A DNA stretch of 64,000 nt from Streptomyces sp. NBC_00443 (GTDB lineage: Bacteria; Actinomycetota; Actinomycetes; Streptomycetales; Streptomycetaceae), in the NCBI RefSeq assembly GCF_036014175.1, contig NZ_CP107917.1, positions 3,534,001 through 3,598,000 of the forward strand, written 5' to 3'. The notes under the pieces are model-generated. The model did not search any database. It was not told the DNA's origin and worked only from the letters and a program-made list of their open reading frames with translations. Positions 19,355 to 28,399 of the stretch are shown here, one piece after another. The position numbers were made by a program, and so were the translations under genes. How positions within the stretch are numbered: position 1 is the stretch's first letter; each line of letters starts with the position of its first letter.

Positions 19355-19726
19355 TCAGCCGCCGCTGCTGCCCGAGCCCGAGCAGCCGAAGCCGCCGCGG
19401 TCGACGGCCTCGCTACGGCTGAAGGTGCCGTAGTCGGCGCGGCCTCCGGAGACGTCGGCGTCGTAGTACCAGGCGGCGGCCGCGCTGCCGGTCTTCTTCT
19501 TGCCGCCCTTGCCGCTCTTGCCGCTGTTGCCGTACGAGGTGCTCGAACCCGTGCCGGATTTGCAGTTCTTGTCCGCGACGACCTTGTAGCCCTCGTAGGT
19601 GTAGCTGTCGCGGTCGACGCAGCGGCGGTCCGGGTCGGAGCTGCAGGAGGTGAGGGCCGCGGCTATGACTCCCATTCCGCCGAGGACGACTGTGCTGGAG
19701 CGCAGCCTGCGTCGTGTTTCCGCCAT
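19355..19726 (-). CDS. Small lipoprotein resembling DUF1190/YgiB
   Basis: 123 residues with an arginine-rich n-region, hydrophobic core and lipobox LTSC, so the mature protein begins at Cys28 and is lipid-anchored outside. The middle is Gly/Ser/Lys-rich. The C-terminal part (AWYYDADVSGGRADYGTFSRSEAVDRGGFG, given here in part) resembles the end of DUF1190 proteins such as E. coli YgiB. YgiB also precedes a glutathionylspermidine-synthase-like gene, as here (16-base gap), which strengthens the call. GGGGGAG lies six bases before the ATG. Function is unknown. Confidence 0.7.
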   Translation of the reverse strand: MAETRRRLRSSTVVLGGMGVIAAALTSCSSDPDRRCVDRDSYTYEGYKVVADKNCKSGTGSSTSYGNSGKSGKGGKKKTGSAAAAWYYDADVSGGRADYGTFSRSEAVDRGGFGCSGSGSSGG

Positions 19727-19830
19727 GTGTGTCTCCCCCGAGGTTCCAAATGTTGTGCTCGTCTTGTTTCTCGTCCGGCGGACAGCCTAGAGATCGTTTC
19801 GTGTGGGGCTGTCGGAGGGCTGCCCATTCG

Positions 19831-20847
19831 ATGCTCGCCTACAGTCGCTTTGTGCTGTTTGGGATGGTGTGTGCGCTGGGAGCGGCGGTCTGTTTCGGTA
19901 CGGCCACCGTCCTGCAGGCGGTGGCCGCGCGGGCGGCGAGTGCGCAGGGCGGCCGGGGCGGCGAGGCGGGGGTGCTGCTGCGGGCGCTTCGGCAGTGGCG
20001 GTATCTGGCCGGGCTGGCCCTGGACGGGATGGGGTTCGTGTTGCAGGTCGTCGCCCTGCGGTCGCTTCCGATCTACGCCGTCGGGGCGGCGTTGGCGTCC
20101 AGTCTCGCGGTGACGGCGGTCGTCGCGGCGCGGTTGCTGCGGGTGCGGTTGCGGCGCAGTGAGTGGGCCGCGGTGGGGGTGGTGTGTGCCGGGCTCGCGA
20201 TGCTGGGGCTCGCCTCGGGGGCGGAGGGGGATCGGGAGGGGTCGGACGCACTCAGGTTCGCGATGCTCGGGGTGGCTCTGGGGGTGCTGGGGGTCGGGCT
20301 GGCGGGTGGGCGGTTGCCGGAGCGGGGGCGGGGGTTGGTGCTCGGGTGGGCCGCGGGGTTCGGGTTCGGGGTGGTGGAGGTGGCGGTGCGGTTGATCGAC
20401 TCCGTGGCGGTGCCGGAGCTTTTGGCCAATCCGGCGACGTATGCGCTGTTGCTGGGGGGTGGGGCTGCGTTTCTGGCGTTGACGTCGGCGTTGCAGCGGG
20501 GGTCTGTGACGACTGCGACGGCGGCGATGGTGATCGGCGAGACGGTTGGGCCGGCGCTGGTGGGGGTGGTGTGGTTGGGGGATCGTACGCGGGAGGGGTT
20601 GGCCTGGCTGGCGGTGCTGGGGTTTGTGGTGTCGGTGGTGGGGGCGTTGGCGTTGGCGCGGTTCGGGGAGGCGCCGGTTGCCTCCGGCGGGGAGGAGGAA
20701 GGGGCGGGCGGGCTCGGGTGGCTGGCTGAGTGGGGGTGTGGGATTTCGCCCCCGCCGCCCCTACCCTTCCCGTCCTTGAAAGGGCTCTGCCCCTTCGACC
20801 CCGCGCCCTGGGGGCTGCCGCCCCCAGACCCCCGCTATCGGCCCTGA
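19831..20847 (+). CDS. DMT/EamA-like multispanning membrane protein with repeat-derived C-terminus
   Basis: About 338 residues with some nine to ten hydrophobic segments in the first 290 residues, of the drug/metabolite transporter type (LRSLPIYAVGAALASSLAVTA and GETVGPALVGVVWLGD are characteristic). Substrate unknown. The last ~40 residues (after GWLAEWGCG) are Pro-rich (SPPPPLPFPSLKGLCPFDPA) and are the translation of a common Streptomyces intergenic repeat. The original stop has therefore been replaced, or the stop lies inside the repeat. Start ATG 19831 has GGAGGG about 12 bases upstream; ATG 19864 is an alternative. Confidence 0.75.
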   Translation: MLAYSRFVLFGMVCALGAAVCFGTATVLQAVAARAASAQGGRGGEAGVLLRALRQWRYLAGLALDGMGFVLQVVALRSLPIYAVGAALASSLAVTAVVAARLLRVRLRRSEWAAVGVVCAGLAMLGLASGAEGDREGSDALRFAMLGVALGVLGVGLAGGRLPERGRGLVLGWAAGFGFGVVEVAVRLIDSVAVPELLANPATYALLLGGGAAFLALTSALQRGSVTTATAAMVIGETVGPALVGVVWLGDRTREGLAWLAVLGFVVSVVGALALARFGEAPVASGGEEEGAGGLGWLAEWGCGISPPPPLPFPSLKGLCPFDPAPWGLPPPDPRYRP

Positions 20848-20900
20848 ACGGGCCTCGTCCTCAAACTCCCCCAGAGGGGGACCCCCAGACGGGCTGACTT
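20741..20900. repeat. Streptomyces intergenic repeat block (inverted relative to 57474-57809)
   Basis: Segments such as CCCGCCGCCCCTACCCTTCC, GTCCTTGAAAGGG, CTGGGGGCTGCCGCCCCCAG and CCTCGTCCTCAAACTCCCCC correspond, as reverse complements, to the block at 57660-57800. It contains hairpin-forming parts and ends in a (CCCTCA)-type heptamer run near 21000. Confidence 0.75.
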
Positions 20901-21046
20901 TGCCTGGACCGGCATGGAGAGTGACCGTGCAGGCCCCGGCCCCGCTGAACAGGCGCCCCGCGCCCCACGCCCCAGCGCCCCCCGCACCCCGCACCCCTCA
21001 CCCCTCACCCCTCACCCCTCACCCAGCAAACCCTCCACCCCACCCC

Positions 21047-22483
21047 TCACGGCAACACCCTCCCCAACGCCTCCAGCGCCCCCGCCCACGCATGATCCGG
21101 CGGCGTCCCGTACCCCACGACCAGGGCGTCCAGCGGCGGCACCGTCGCCGACTCGTGGCGGTAGGTGGTCAGGCCGTGGAGGGCCAGGCCCTGCCAGGTT
21201 GCTGCCTGGGTGACCGACTGTTCCGTGCCGGGTGGGAGGCGGAGGACGGCGTGGAGGCCGGCGGCGATGCCGGTGACCTGGAGGTGGGGGGCGTGGGTGG
21301 CGAGGGTGCGGACCAGGGCGTCTCTGCGGCGGCGGTAGCGCAGTCGGGCGGCGCGGACATGGCGGTCGTAGGCGCCCGAGGTGAGGAACTCCGCCAGGGT
21401 CAGCTGGTCCGGGGTGCCGCAGGTGTCCACGCCGCCCTTCGCCTCCGTCACCTCCTCCAGCAACGTAGGCGGCAACACCATCCAGCCCAGGCGCAGGCCG
21501 GGGGCGAGGGACTTGCTGGCCGTGCCGAGGTAGACCACGCGGTCGGGATCCAGGCCCTGAAGTGCGCCGAGGGGCTGGCGGTCGTAGCGGAACTCGCCGT
21601 CGTAGTCGTCCTCGAGGACCACACCGCCGGTGCGGCGTGCCCAGTCGACCACGGTCGCCCGGCGGTCGCGGTGCAGGGGCACGCCCATCGGGAACTGGTG
21701 GGCGGGGGTGAGGAGGACCGCCCCCTGGTCGTCCAACTCCCCAGGGTTCGTGCCCAGTTCGTCGAAGGGCAGCGGGGTCGTAGTCAGGCCCGCTCTCGTC
21801 AGTTGCCTCCAGTGTGGTGGTAGGCCGTACGACTCCACCGCCACCGTCTTCAGCCCGCGCGCCCGTAGCACGGTGGCGAGCAGATGCAGGCCGTGTGCGA
21901 ACCCGGCGCACACGATCACGTGGTCGGGATCGGCGCGCACGCCGCGGGCTCGGGAGAGGTAGCCGGCGAGGGCGGTGCGCAGCTCGACATGGCCGCGCGG
22001 GTCGCCGTAGCCAAGGGCGTGGTTCGGGGCGGCGAGGAAGGCACGGCGGGCCGCCTTGAGCCACTCCGTGCGGGGGAAGGCGGAGAGGTCGGGGGTGCCG
22101 GGGACCAGGTCGTAGGCGGGGCGCGGGCGCTCCGGACGGGGAGCCGGGACGGGTCGGGCGGGAGCGTGCGGTGGGGCGATCGCGCGGGCTGCCGCCGCCC
22201 CGCCGGTCGGCGGGATCACCTCCCGGTCGGCCACCCTCGTGCCCGACCCCTGGCGGGCGGTGAGCCAGCCCTCCGCGACCAGTTCGGCGTAGGCCTCGGC
22301 GACCGTGTTGCGGGCGATGCCCAGGTCGGCGGCGAGGGAGCGGGAGGAGGGCAGGCGGGTGCCCTGGGCGAGGCGCCCGGTGCGGACCGCTTCGCGCAGG
22401 GCGTCTGTCAGGCCCCGGCGCAGGCCCCCTCCCGCCGGTTCCAGGTGGAGGTCGACGCCCAGAGTGGCCCAAGGTTTTGGCAT
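21047..22483 (-). CDS. MocR/PdxR-type GntR regulator with aminotransferase domain
   Basis: 478 residues. The N-terminal wHTH of the GntR family shows GTRLPSSRSLAADLGIARNTVAEAYAEL (about 40-70). A linker follows, then a class I aminotransferase-like domain with YGDPRGHVELRTALAGYLSRARG, LEDDYDGEFRYDR and the PLP-lysine motif GTASKSLAPGLRLGW. Such proteins sense PLP or amino-compound ligands and usually control the adjacent divergent gene. The target here is probably the CMD-CMD-lyase operon starting at 22531; only about 47 bases separate the two starts. Confidence 0.88.
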   Translation of the reverse strand: MPKPWATLGVDLHLEPAGGGLRRGLTDALREAVRTGRLAQGTRLPSSRSLAADLGIARNTVAEAYAELVAEGWLTARQGSGTRVADREVIPPTGGAAAARAIAPPHAPARPVPAPRPERPRPAYDLVPGTPDLSAFPRTEWLKAARRAFLAAPNHALGYGDPRGHVELRTALAGYLSRARGVRADPDHVIVCAGFAHGLHLLATVLRARGLKTVAVESYGLPPHWRQLTRAGLTTTPLPFDELGTNPGELDDQGAVLLTPAHQFPMGVPLHRDRRATVVDWARRTGGVVLEDDYDGEFRYDRQPLGALQGLDPDRVVYLGTASKSLAPGLRLGWMVLPPTLLEEVTEAKGGVDTCGTPDQLTLAEFLTSGAYDRHVRAARLRYRRRRDALVRTLATHAPHLQVTGIAAGLHAVLRLPPGTEQSVTQAATWQGLALHGLTTYRHESATVPPLDALVVGYGTPPDHAWAGALEALGRVLP

Positions 22484-22530
22484 GGAAGTGGACCATACTC
22501 CTGGGCTGCTTCGCTCCTAGGGTCGAGATC

Positions 22531-23079
22531 ATGACGACCGCGGACACGACCACGACCTCTACCGATACCGATTCCAATACCTCGACGATCGAGTACTCCC
22601 CCGAACGCCCCGCCCGGCTGCAGTGGGCCCAGTTCGCCCCTGACGTCTACAAGGCGATGATCCGGCTCGACACCGCCGCCAAGCAGGGCCTCGACCACAG
22701 GCTGTACGAGCTGGTGAAGATCCGCGCGTCGCAGATCAACCACTGCGCGTTCTGCGTCGACATGCACAGCAAGGACGCGATCGCGGCGGGCGAGAGCGTC
22801 GAACGGGTCATCCAGCTCAGCGCCTGGGACGAGTCGCGGCACTTCTACACCGAGCAGGAGATCGCCGCCCTGGAGCTGACCGAGGCGGTGACCGTCCTGA
22901 CGGACGGCTTCGTGCCCGACGAGGTGTACGAGCGGGCCGCCGAGCACTTCGAGGAGGCCGAGCTGGCTCAGTTGATCTCGGCGATCGCGGTGATCAACGC
23001 CTGGAACCGGTTCGGCGTGACCTTCCGCATGGCCCCCGGCCACCACCAGCCCGCACAGCACGCGGGCGGGCACAAGTGA
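22531..23079 (+). CDS. Carboxymuconolactone decarboxylase / AhpD-like protein 1
   Basis: 182 residues. The AhpD core motif HCAFCVDMHSKDA carries the redox CxxC plus the catalytic His. Other helices are typical of the CMD family (LTEAVTVLTDGFVPDEVYE). These proteins act as peroxidases, decarboxylases or thiol-redox adapters. A Thr/Ser/Asp-rich N-terminus of about 25 residues is unusual. It is the first gene of a tightly packed operon; its stop overlaps the next GTG (GTGA). Confidence 0.85.
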   Translation: MTTADTTTTSTDTDSNTSTIEYSPERPARLQWAQFAPDVYKAMIRLDTAAKQGLDHRLYELVKIRASQINHCAFCVDMHSKDAIAAGESVERVIQLSAWDESRHFYTEQEIAALELTEAVTVLTDGFVPDEVYERAAEHFEEAELAQLISAIAVINAWNRFGVTFRMAPGHHQPAQHAGGHK

Positions 23080-23540
23080 CGGTCCGAACGGTCCGAACTG
23101 TCCGGACCCGGCTGCTCGACCAGGCGGTCGGGCAGGCCATGTCCGCCCTCAGCGCCACCGCGAAGAAGGGGGTCGGCGACCCCGCTCTCGCCGAGCTCGT
23201 CGTGATCCGGGCCTCGCAGCTCAACCACTGCGCCTTCTGCCTCGACATGCATCTCACGATCGCCCGCAAGTACGGCGTGAGTGAGCGGCAGCTCGATCTG
23301 CTGGCCGCCTGGGAGGAGGCCGAGGACGTCTACGACGAGCGGGAACGGGCCGCTCTGGCGTTGACCGAGGCGGTCACGGTCCTCACGGACGGCTATGTGC
23401 CCGACGATGTGTACGAGCGGGCCGCCGCGCACTTCGACGACTCCGAACTCGCCCATCTCATCGGGCTGGTCGTCGCCATCAACAACTGGAACCGGGTGAT
23501 GGTCGCCCGCCGCATTCCACCAGGGGGATACCCGACGTGA
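23076..23540 (+). CDS. Carboxymuconolactone decarboxylase / AhpD-like protein 2
   Basis: 154 residues, paralogue of the preceding protein with the same core HCAFCLDMHLTIA and shared LTEAVTVLTDGYVPDDVYERAA. It starts with a Val-Arg-Thr repeat (TVRTVRTVRTR) encoded by three 9-base units. The GTG at 23076 overlaps the upstream stop by four bases. The tandem duplication suggests the two may form a heteromer (inference). Confidence 0.85.
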   Translation: MTVRTVRTVRTRLLDQAVGQAMSALSATAKKGVGDPALAELVVIRASQLNHCAFCLDMHLTIARKYGVSERQLDLLAAWEEAEDVYDERERAALALTEAVTVLTDGYVPDDVYERAAAHFDDSELAHLIGLVVAINNWNRVMVARRIPPGGYPT

Positions 23541-24298
23541 CCGAACGACGGACGGAAACCGTGAGCAAGGCCGACGCGTTACGCACACTGCACCGGCGCC
23601 GCTACCTCAGCGACCCGCTGGTCCTGCCCGGTCCCTGGGACGCCGCCAGCGCCCGCGTCTTCGTCGAGGCGGGGTTCCCGGCGCTCGCCACGCCGAGTGC
23701 GGCGGTCGCCGCCTCCCTCGGCCACGAGGACGGGGAAACCCCGGCCGACGAGATGTTCGCGGCGGTCGCGCGGATCGTACGGGCGGTCGACGTGCCGGTG
23801 ACGGCGGACATCGAGGGCGGGTACGGGATCGCGCCGAAGGAGCTGGTGGAACGGCTGCTGGAGACCGGGGCCGTGGGGTGCAACCTGGAGGACTCCGAGG
23901 GCGGGGTCCTGAAGGATCCGCGCCGGCACGCCGAGTGGCTCGCCGAGGTGCGGCACGCCGCCGCCGACCGGCTCTTCGTCAACGCCCGGATCGACACGTT
24001 CATCCGGGCACGCCAGGACGCCGACCCCAAGCAGGCCGCCGAACAGGCCATCGAGCGCGCCGCCCGGTACGTCGCCGCCGGCGCCGACTGCGTCTATCCC
24101 ATCGGCGCCCCCGTGGACGTACTGCCACTGCTGCGGTCCGGCATCCAGGGGCCGATCAACGTGCACGGCACCGTGAATGGCGGCCCCTCGCCCGCCGAAC
24201 TCGGCGAACTCGGGGCCACCCGCATCACGTTCGGGCCGGGGCTCCACCGCACCGCCACTCAGGCGCTGCGCGGCATCGCCGCCGGCCTCACCACGTGA
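23537..24298 (+). CDS. Isocitrate lyase/PEP mutase family protein
   Basis: 253 residues of the ICL/PEPM TIM-barrel superfamily: LPGPWDAASARVFVEAGFPALATPSAAVAASLG at the N-terminus, then TADIEGGYG and VGCNLEDS with metal ligands, and LFVNARIDTF. The catalytic KKCGH loop of true isocitrate lyase is absent, so it is rather a carboxy- or phospho-mutase/lyase with unknown substrate. It is coupled to the CMD genes by a GTGA overlap. Its 3' end is separated by only three bases from the convergent betaine-binding protein gene. Confidence 0.85.
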   Translation: MTERRTETVSKADALRTLHRRRYLSDPLVLPGPWDAASARVFVEAGFPALATPSAAVAASLGHEDGETPADEMFAAVARIVRAVDVPVTADIEGGYGIAPKELVERLLETGAVGCNLEDSEGGVLKDPRRHAEWLAEVRHAAADRLFVNARIDTFIRARQDADPKQAAEQAIERAARYVAAGADCVYPIGAPVDVLPLLRSGIQGPINVHGTVNGGPSPAELGELGATRITFGPGLHRTATQALRGIAAGLTT

Positions 24299-24301
24299 AC
24301 G

Positions 24302-25288
24302 TCAGGACAGCCACGCCTTCCACGTGGACTCGTGGCTGTCCACCCACTTCTTCGCCGCCTCCTCGGGCGACATCTTCTGGTCGGCGATCATCAGGGAGAC
24401 CTCGTTCTGGTCCTCGGTCGTCCACTTGAACTTCTTCAGCAGGGCCGCCGCCTCGCCGCCGTTCTTCGAGAAGTCGGAGTTGAGGTACTTCTGCAGCGGG
24501 GTGTGCGGATAGGCGCAGGCCACCTTCTCCGGGTCCGCGTCGCAGCCCTCCTTGTACGCCGGCAGCTTCACCTCGGTCATCGGGACCTTCTTGAACAGCC
24601 ACTGCGGCGAGTACCAGTACGTCAGGAAGGGCTTCTTCTCCTTGGCGAACTGCTTGATCTGCGTGATCTGCGCGGCCTCCGAACCGGCGAACACAACCTG
24701 GTAGTCCAGGTCGAGGTTCTTCACCAGCGCCTTGTCGTTGGTGACGTAGGACGGCGAGCCGTCCATCAGCTGGCCCTTGCCGCCGCTTTCGGCGGTGCGC
24801 ATCCGGTCGGCGTACTTGTTGAGGTTCTTCCAGTCGGTGACGTCCGGGTGCTGCTTGGCGAAGTACGTCGGGACGAACCAGCCGATGTGCCCGGTGACCC
24901 CGAGGTCGCCGCCGGGCACGATCGTCTTCTTGTCCTTGACGTACCGCTGCTCCTCCTCCGGGTGGCCCCAGTCCTCCAGGAGCGCGTCGACGCGGCCCTG
25001 GCTGAGGGCGTCCCAGGCGGGCACCTCGTCGATCTGCACGGTGTCGACGCGGTAGTCGAGCTTCTTCTCCAGCAGGTACTGCGCGACGGCCACGTTGGCC
25101 TGCGCGCCGACCCAGGACTGGACGGACAGCGTCACGGTCTTGGCGCCCTGCGCGTTGGCGAACGGCGAGGCCTGCTTGGTCATGTCGGCGGCGCCGCAGC
25201 CGGTCAGGGTCAGCAGGGCCGTGGAGACCGCGCCGGCCACTACGGCAGTCGTACGAGACGCACGGAAACTACGCGTACGAAGTCGCAT
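24302..25288 (-). CDS. Glycine betaine/choline ABC transporter substrate-binding lipoprotein
   Basis: 328 residues with a signal peptide ending in the lipobox LTGC, so it is attached to the outer face of the membrane. An OpuAC-type binding fold follows: VQSWVGAQANVAVAQYLLEKKL, LLEDWGHPEE, GHIGWFVPTYFAKQHPDV and FLTYWYSPQW with conserved tryptophans that box quaternary amines. It is the last gene of the betaine operon; one base separates its start from the permease stop. Confidence 0.92.
   Translation of the reverse strand: MRLRTRSFRASRTTAVVAGAVSTALLTLTGCGAADMTKQASPFANAQGAKTVTLSVQSWVGAQANVAVAQYLLEKKLDYRVDTVQIDEVPAWDALSQGRVDALLEDWGHPEEEQRYVKDKKTIVPGGDLGVTGHIGWFVPTYFAKQHPDVTDWKNLNKYADRMRTAESGGKGQLMDGSPSYVTNDKALVKNLDLDYQVVFAGSEAAQITQIKQFAKEKKPFLTYWYSPQWLFKKVPMTEVKLPAYKEGCDADPEKVACAYPHTPLQKYLNSDFSKNGGEAAALLKKFKWTTEDQNEVSLMIADQKMSPEEAAKKWVDSHESTWKAWLS
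24305..24341. terminator. Hairpin inside the 3' end of the binding-protein gene
   Basis: GGACAGCCACG (24305-24315) pairs perfectly with CGTGGCTGTCC (24331-24341) across a 15-base loop. It lies within the last codons of the minus-strand gene and just after the stop of the convergent plus-strand lyase-like gene, so it can terminate the latter. Confidence 0.5.
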
Positions 25289-25289
25289 G

Positions 25290-27239
25290 TCACGCTCCCT
25301 TCTTCGCGCGGCGTTCCGTCGGCTGGGTCACGCGGTCCAGCATCAGGCCCAGGCAGACGATCGCCGCGCCGGCCACCAGACCGGTCGCCAGGTCGCCCTG
25401 CGCGAGACCGGCGACGACCTCGTAGCCGAGCGCGCCACCGCCCACCAGGCCGCCGATGATGACGACGGCGAGGACGAGGACAACGCCCTGGTTGACGGCG
25501 AGCAGCAACGCCGGGCGGGCGAGCGGAAGCTGGACCTGCCGCAGCTGCTGGGCGGTGGTCGCGCCGAGTGAGCGGGCCGACTCCAGGGCGGCCGGGTCGA
25601 CCTGGCGCAGGCCCTGGGTGGTGATGCGGACCACGGCGGGCAGGGCGTAGACGACGGCCGCGGCGACCGCGGGTGCGCGGCCGACGCCGAACAGCGCCAC
25701 GACCGGGATCAGGTACACGAACTGCGGCATCGTCTGGAAGACGTCCAGGACGGGCCGCAGCAGGCGTTCGAAGCGGTCGCTGCGGGCCGCCGCGATGCCG
25801 GTCGCGAAGCCCAGGACCAGCGTGACGGCGACGGCCGCGAGGACCTGGGAGAGGGTGTCGAGCGACGGGCCCCACACGCCCAGTACGCCGATCGCGGCCA
25901 TGGCGAGCACTGCGGTCAGCGCGGTGCGCCAGGTGCCGATCAGCCAGGCGAGGGTGGCGACGATGAGCAGGACCGACCACCAGGGCAGCCACTGCAGGCC
26001 GTCACGCAGGGGGTTGAGGATCCCGGTGGTGAAGTGGGCCGCCCAGTCGGCGGTGCCGCCGATGACGGGGACGCCGGAGTAGAGGTGGTCGGTCATCCAG
26101 TCGACGGCGCGGTTGACCGGCTCGGCGACGTTCAGGGCCCAGGCGTCGGGCCAGTCGAGGCGGCCCAGGAGGCGTCCGGCGACCGCTATGGCCACGGCGG
26201 CGATCAGGGCGTACAGCCAGCGTGCCCGGCCGTTCGGCTGGGGCTCGTCGCCGAGGCTCTCCCCGGCCGCGCAGGTCACCCGGTCCAGTACGACGGCGAG
26301 GAGCACGATCGGGATGCCGGCCGCGAGCGCCGCGCCGACGTCGACCGAGGCCAGCGCCTGGTACACGCGGTCACCGAGGCCGCCGGCGCCGATCACGGAC
26401 GCGATGACGGCCATGGACAGCGCCATCATGATCGTCTGGTTGAGGCCGAGCAGGAGCTCCTTGCGGGCCAGCGGGATGCGGGCGGTCAGCAGGCGCTGCC
26501 GTGCGGTGGTGCCGAGCGACTCGACGGCCTCCAGCACCTCCTTGTCGGCGCCGCGCAGACCGAGGGCGGTGAGGCGGGCCATCGGCGGGGCGGCGTAGAC
26601 GACGGTGGCCAGGACCGCCGCGGGGACACCCATGCCGAAGACCAGGACGACGGGGAGCAGATAGGCGTACGCCGGGAGCACCTGCATGGTGTCCAGGACG
26701 GGACGCAGGGCCCGGTCCATACGGTCGGACAGGCCGGCGGCGAGGCCCAGCAGCATGCCCACGACGACCGAGGCGAGGACCGCCACGACCATCAGCGCGA
26801 GGGTCTGCATGGTCGGGATCCACATGCCGAGGAACCCGCAGGCCAGGAACGCGGCACCGGTACCGGCGGCCAGCCTCCAGCCCGCGACGCGCCAGGCGAT
26901 CAGGGACGCGGCGGCCGTGACACCGGCCCAGCCGGCCGCGAGCAGCACCAGGTAGACGGCACGTACGCAGATCACGACCGCGTTGCTGAGGTGGCCGAAG
27001 AAGTAGACGAACAGCGGGTGGCTGTCCCGGTTGTCGATGATCCAGACGCTGGCCTTGGTGAGCTGTTCGGAGAAGTCGACGGTCAGCGCGGAGGGCCAGG
27101 TGCCGCTCGCCCAGCGGGCGTTCGCCAGCGGGACGAGGATCGCGGCGACGAGCGCGAGCAGCAGGAGCTTGCGGACGACCGGGCGTTCAAGGACGCCGGG
27201 CGCGGTGGCCCGAGGGGCGGCGGCAGTGATGGTGGCCAT
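25290..27239 (-). CDS. Fused double-domain betaine/choline ABC permease
   Basis: 649 residues containing two complete binding-protein-dependent permease domains in one chain. Each has an EAA-type loop: GADKEVLEAVESLGTTARQRLLTARIPLARKELLLG in the first, VDPAALESARSLGATTAQQLRQVQLPLARPALLLA in the second. About 14 membrane segments are predicted. ProW/OpuAB-type permeases normally have one domain and dimerise; here the dimer is fused. A strong AAGGAGGTGG precedes the ATG, whose first base overlaps the ATPase stop. Confidence 0.9.
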   Translation of the reverse strand: MATITAAAPRATAPGVLERPVVRKLLLLALVAAILVPLANARWASGTWPSALTVDFSEQLTKASVWIIDNRDSHPLFVYFFGHLSNAVVICVRAVYLVLLAAGWAGVTAAASLIAWRVAGWRLAAGTGAAFLACGFLGMWIPTMQTLALMVVAVLASVVVGMLLGLAAGLSDRMDRALRPVLDTMQVLPAYAYLLPVVLVFGMGVPAAVLATVVYAAPPMARLTALGLRGADKEVLEAVESLGTTARQRLLTARIPLARKELLLGLNQTIMMALSMAVIASVIGAGGLGDRVYQALASVDVGAALAAGIPIVLLAVVLDRVTCAAGESLGDEPQPNGRARWLYALIAAVAIAVAGRLLGRLDWPDAWALNVAEPVNRAVDWMTDHLYSGVPVIGGTADWAAHFTTGILNPLRDGLQWLPWWSVLLIVATLAWLIGTWRTALTAVLAMAAIGVLGVWGPSLDTLSQVLAAVAVTLVLGFATGIAAARSDRFERLLRPVLDVFQTMPQFVYLIPVVALFGVGRAPAVAAAVVYALPAVVRITTQGLRQVDPAALESARSLGATTAQQLRQVQLPLARPALLLAVNQGVVLVLAVVIIGGLVGGGALGYEVVAGLAQGDLATGLVAGAAIVCLGLMLDRVTQPTERRAKKGA

Positions 27240-28399
27240 CAGGCCACCTCCTTACTCTTCTCCACGCCCACGCCCACACCCAGGCCCGCACCCTGCTGCG
27301 TTCCCGCCACGACACCGAGAAGCCGCTCGTGGTCGACGACGCCCAGACAGCGTCCGCCTTCCATGACGCGGGCCGGGGAACCGGTGCGTGCCACGGCCTC
27401 GATCGCCTCGGACACCGTCGCGTCCGGCGCGAGGGCCGGACCGTTGCCGGTCTCGTCCGCCGACGCGGCCCGCATGGCCGTACGCACGGTCAGGACCTGC
27501 TCGCGCGGAACGTCCCGGACGAACTCGCGGACGTAGTCGTCGGCCGGGGAGCCCACGATCTCCTCGGGCGTGCCCAGCTGGACGACAGCACCGTCGCGCA
27601 TCAGGGCGATGCGGTCGCCGAGCTTCAGGGCCTCGCTGAGGTCATGGGTGATGAAGACCATCGTGCGGCCCTCCTCGCGGTGCAGGCGCACGACCTCCTC
27701 CTGCATGTCCCGACGGATCAGCGGGTCGAGCGCACTGAACGGCTCGTCGAAGAGCAGCACCTCAGGGTCCACCGCCAACGCCCGCGCGAGGCCCACGCGC
27801 TGACGCTGACCGCCGGACAGCTGGCCCGGCCTGCGGTGCTCCATGCCCTCCAGGCCGACCTTGGCCACCACCTCGGCGGCCCGCTCACGGCGCTCCGCCT
27901 TGCCGACGCCCTGGATCTCCAGGCCGTACGCCACGTTGTCCAGGACCGTGCGGTGCGGCAGGAGGCCGAAGTGCTGGAAGACCATCGCGGCGCGGTGGCG
28001 ACGCAGTTCGCGCAGCCGGGTCTTGTCCATGGCGCGGACGTCCTCGCCGTCGATGGCTATGGAGCCCGCCGTCGGCTCGATGAGCCGGGTCAGACAGCGC
28101 ACCAGCGTGGACTTGCCGGAGCCGGACAGGCCCATGACGACGAAGACCTCGCCCTTGCGCACGTCGAACGACACGTCCCGCACCGCCGCCGTGCAGCCAA
28201 TCCGTTCGCGCAGCTCGGCGGGCGCGAGCGAGGCCAGCTCCGGGTCGGCGGGGACGCGGTGCGCCTTCGAGCCGAAGACCTTCCACAGGCCCTCGACGGA
28301 GAAGACCGGGGTGTCCTCGGCCGTCGTCGCAGTCCTCGCAGTCGTAGTGGTCGTCGCAGTGGTCGTACTCGTCACGTTCTCTGGCGTCGCAGTACTCAT
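27239..28399 (-). CDS. Betaine/choline ABC transporter ATP-binding protein
   Basis: About 386 residues with a Thr-rich N-terminus. Walker A is GLSGSGKST, the signature [15 protein letters not shown], Walker [14 protein letters not shown] and the H-loop [10 protein letters not shown]. The C-terminal part has a CBS-like segment ([15 protein letters not shown]...[12 protein letters not shown]), the module that senses ionic strength in OpuA-type transporters. Start ATG 28399 overlaps the BetA stop (TGATG); GTG 28402 is an alternative. Confidence 0.93.
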   Translation of the reverse strand: MSTATPENVTSTTTATTTTTARTATTAEDTPVFSVEGLWKVFGSKAHRVPADPELASLAPAELRERIGCTAAVRDVSFDVRKGEVFVVMGLSGSGKSTLVRCLTRLIEPTAGSIAIDGEDVRAMDKTRLRELRRHRAAMVFQHFGLLPHRTVLDNVAYGLEIQGVGKAERRERAAEVVAKVGLEGMEHRRPGQLSGGQRQRVGLARALAVDPEVLLFDEPFSALDPLIRRDMQEEVVRLHREEGRTMVFITHDLSEALKLGDRIALMRDGAVVQLGTPEEIVGSPADDYVREFVRDVPREQVLTVRTAMRAASADETGNGPALAPDATVSEAIEAVARTGSPARVMEGGRCLGVVDHERLLGVVAGTQQGAGLGVGVGVEKSKEVA

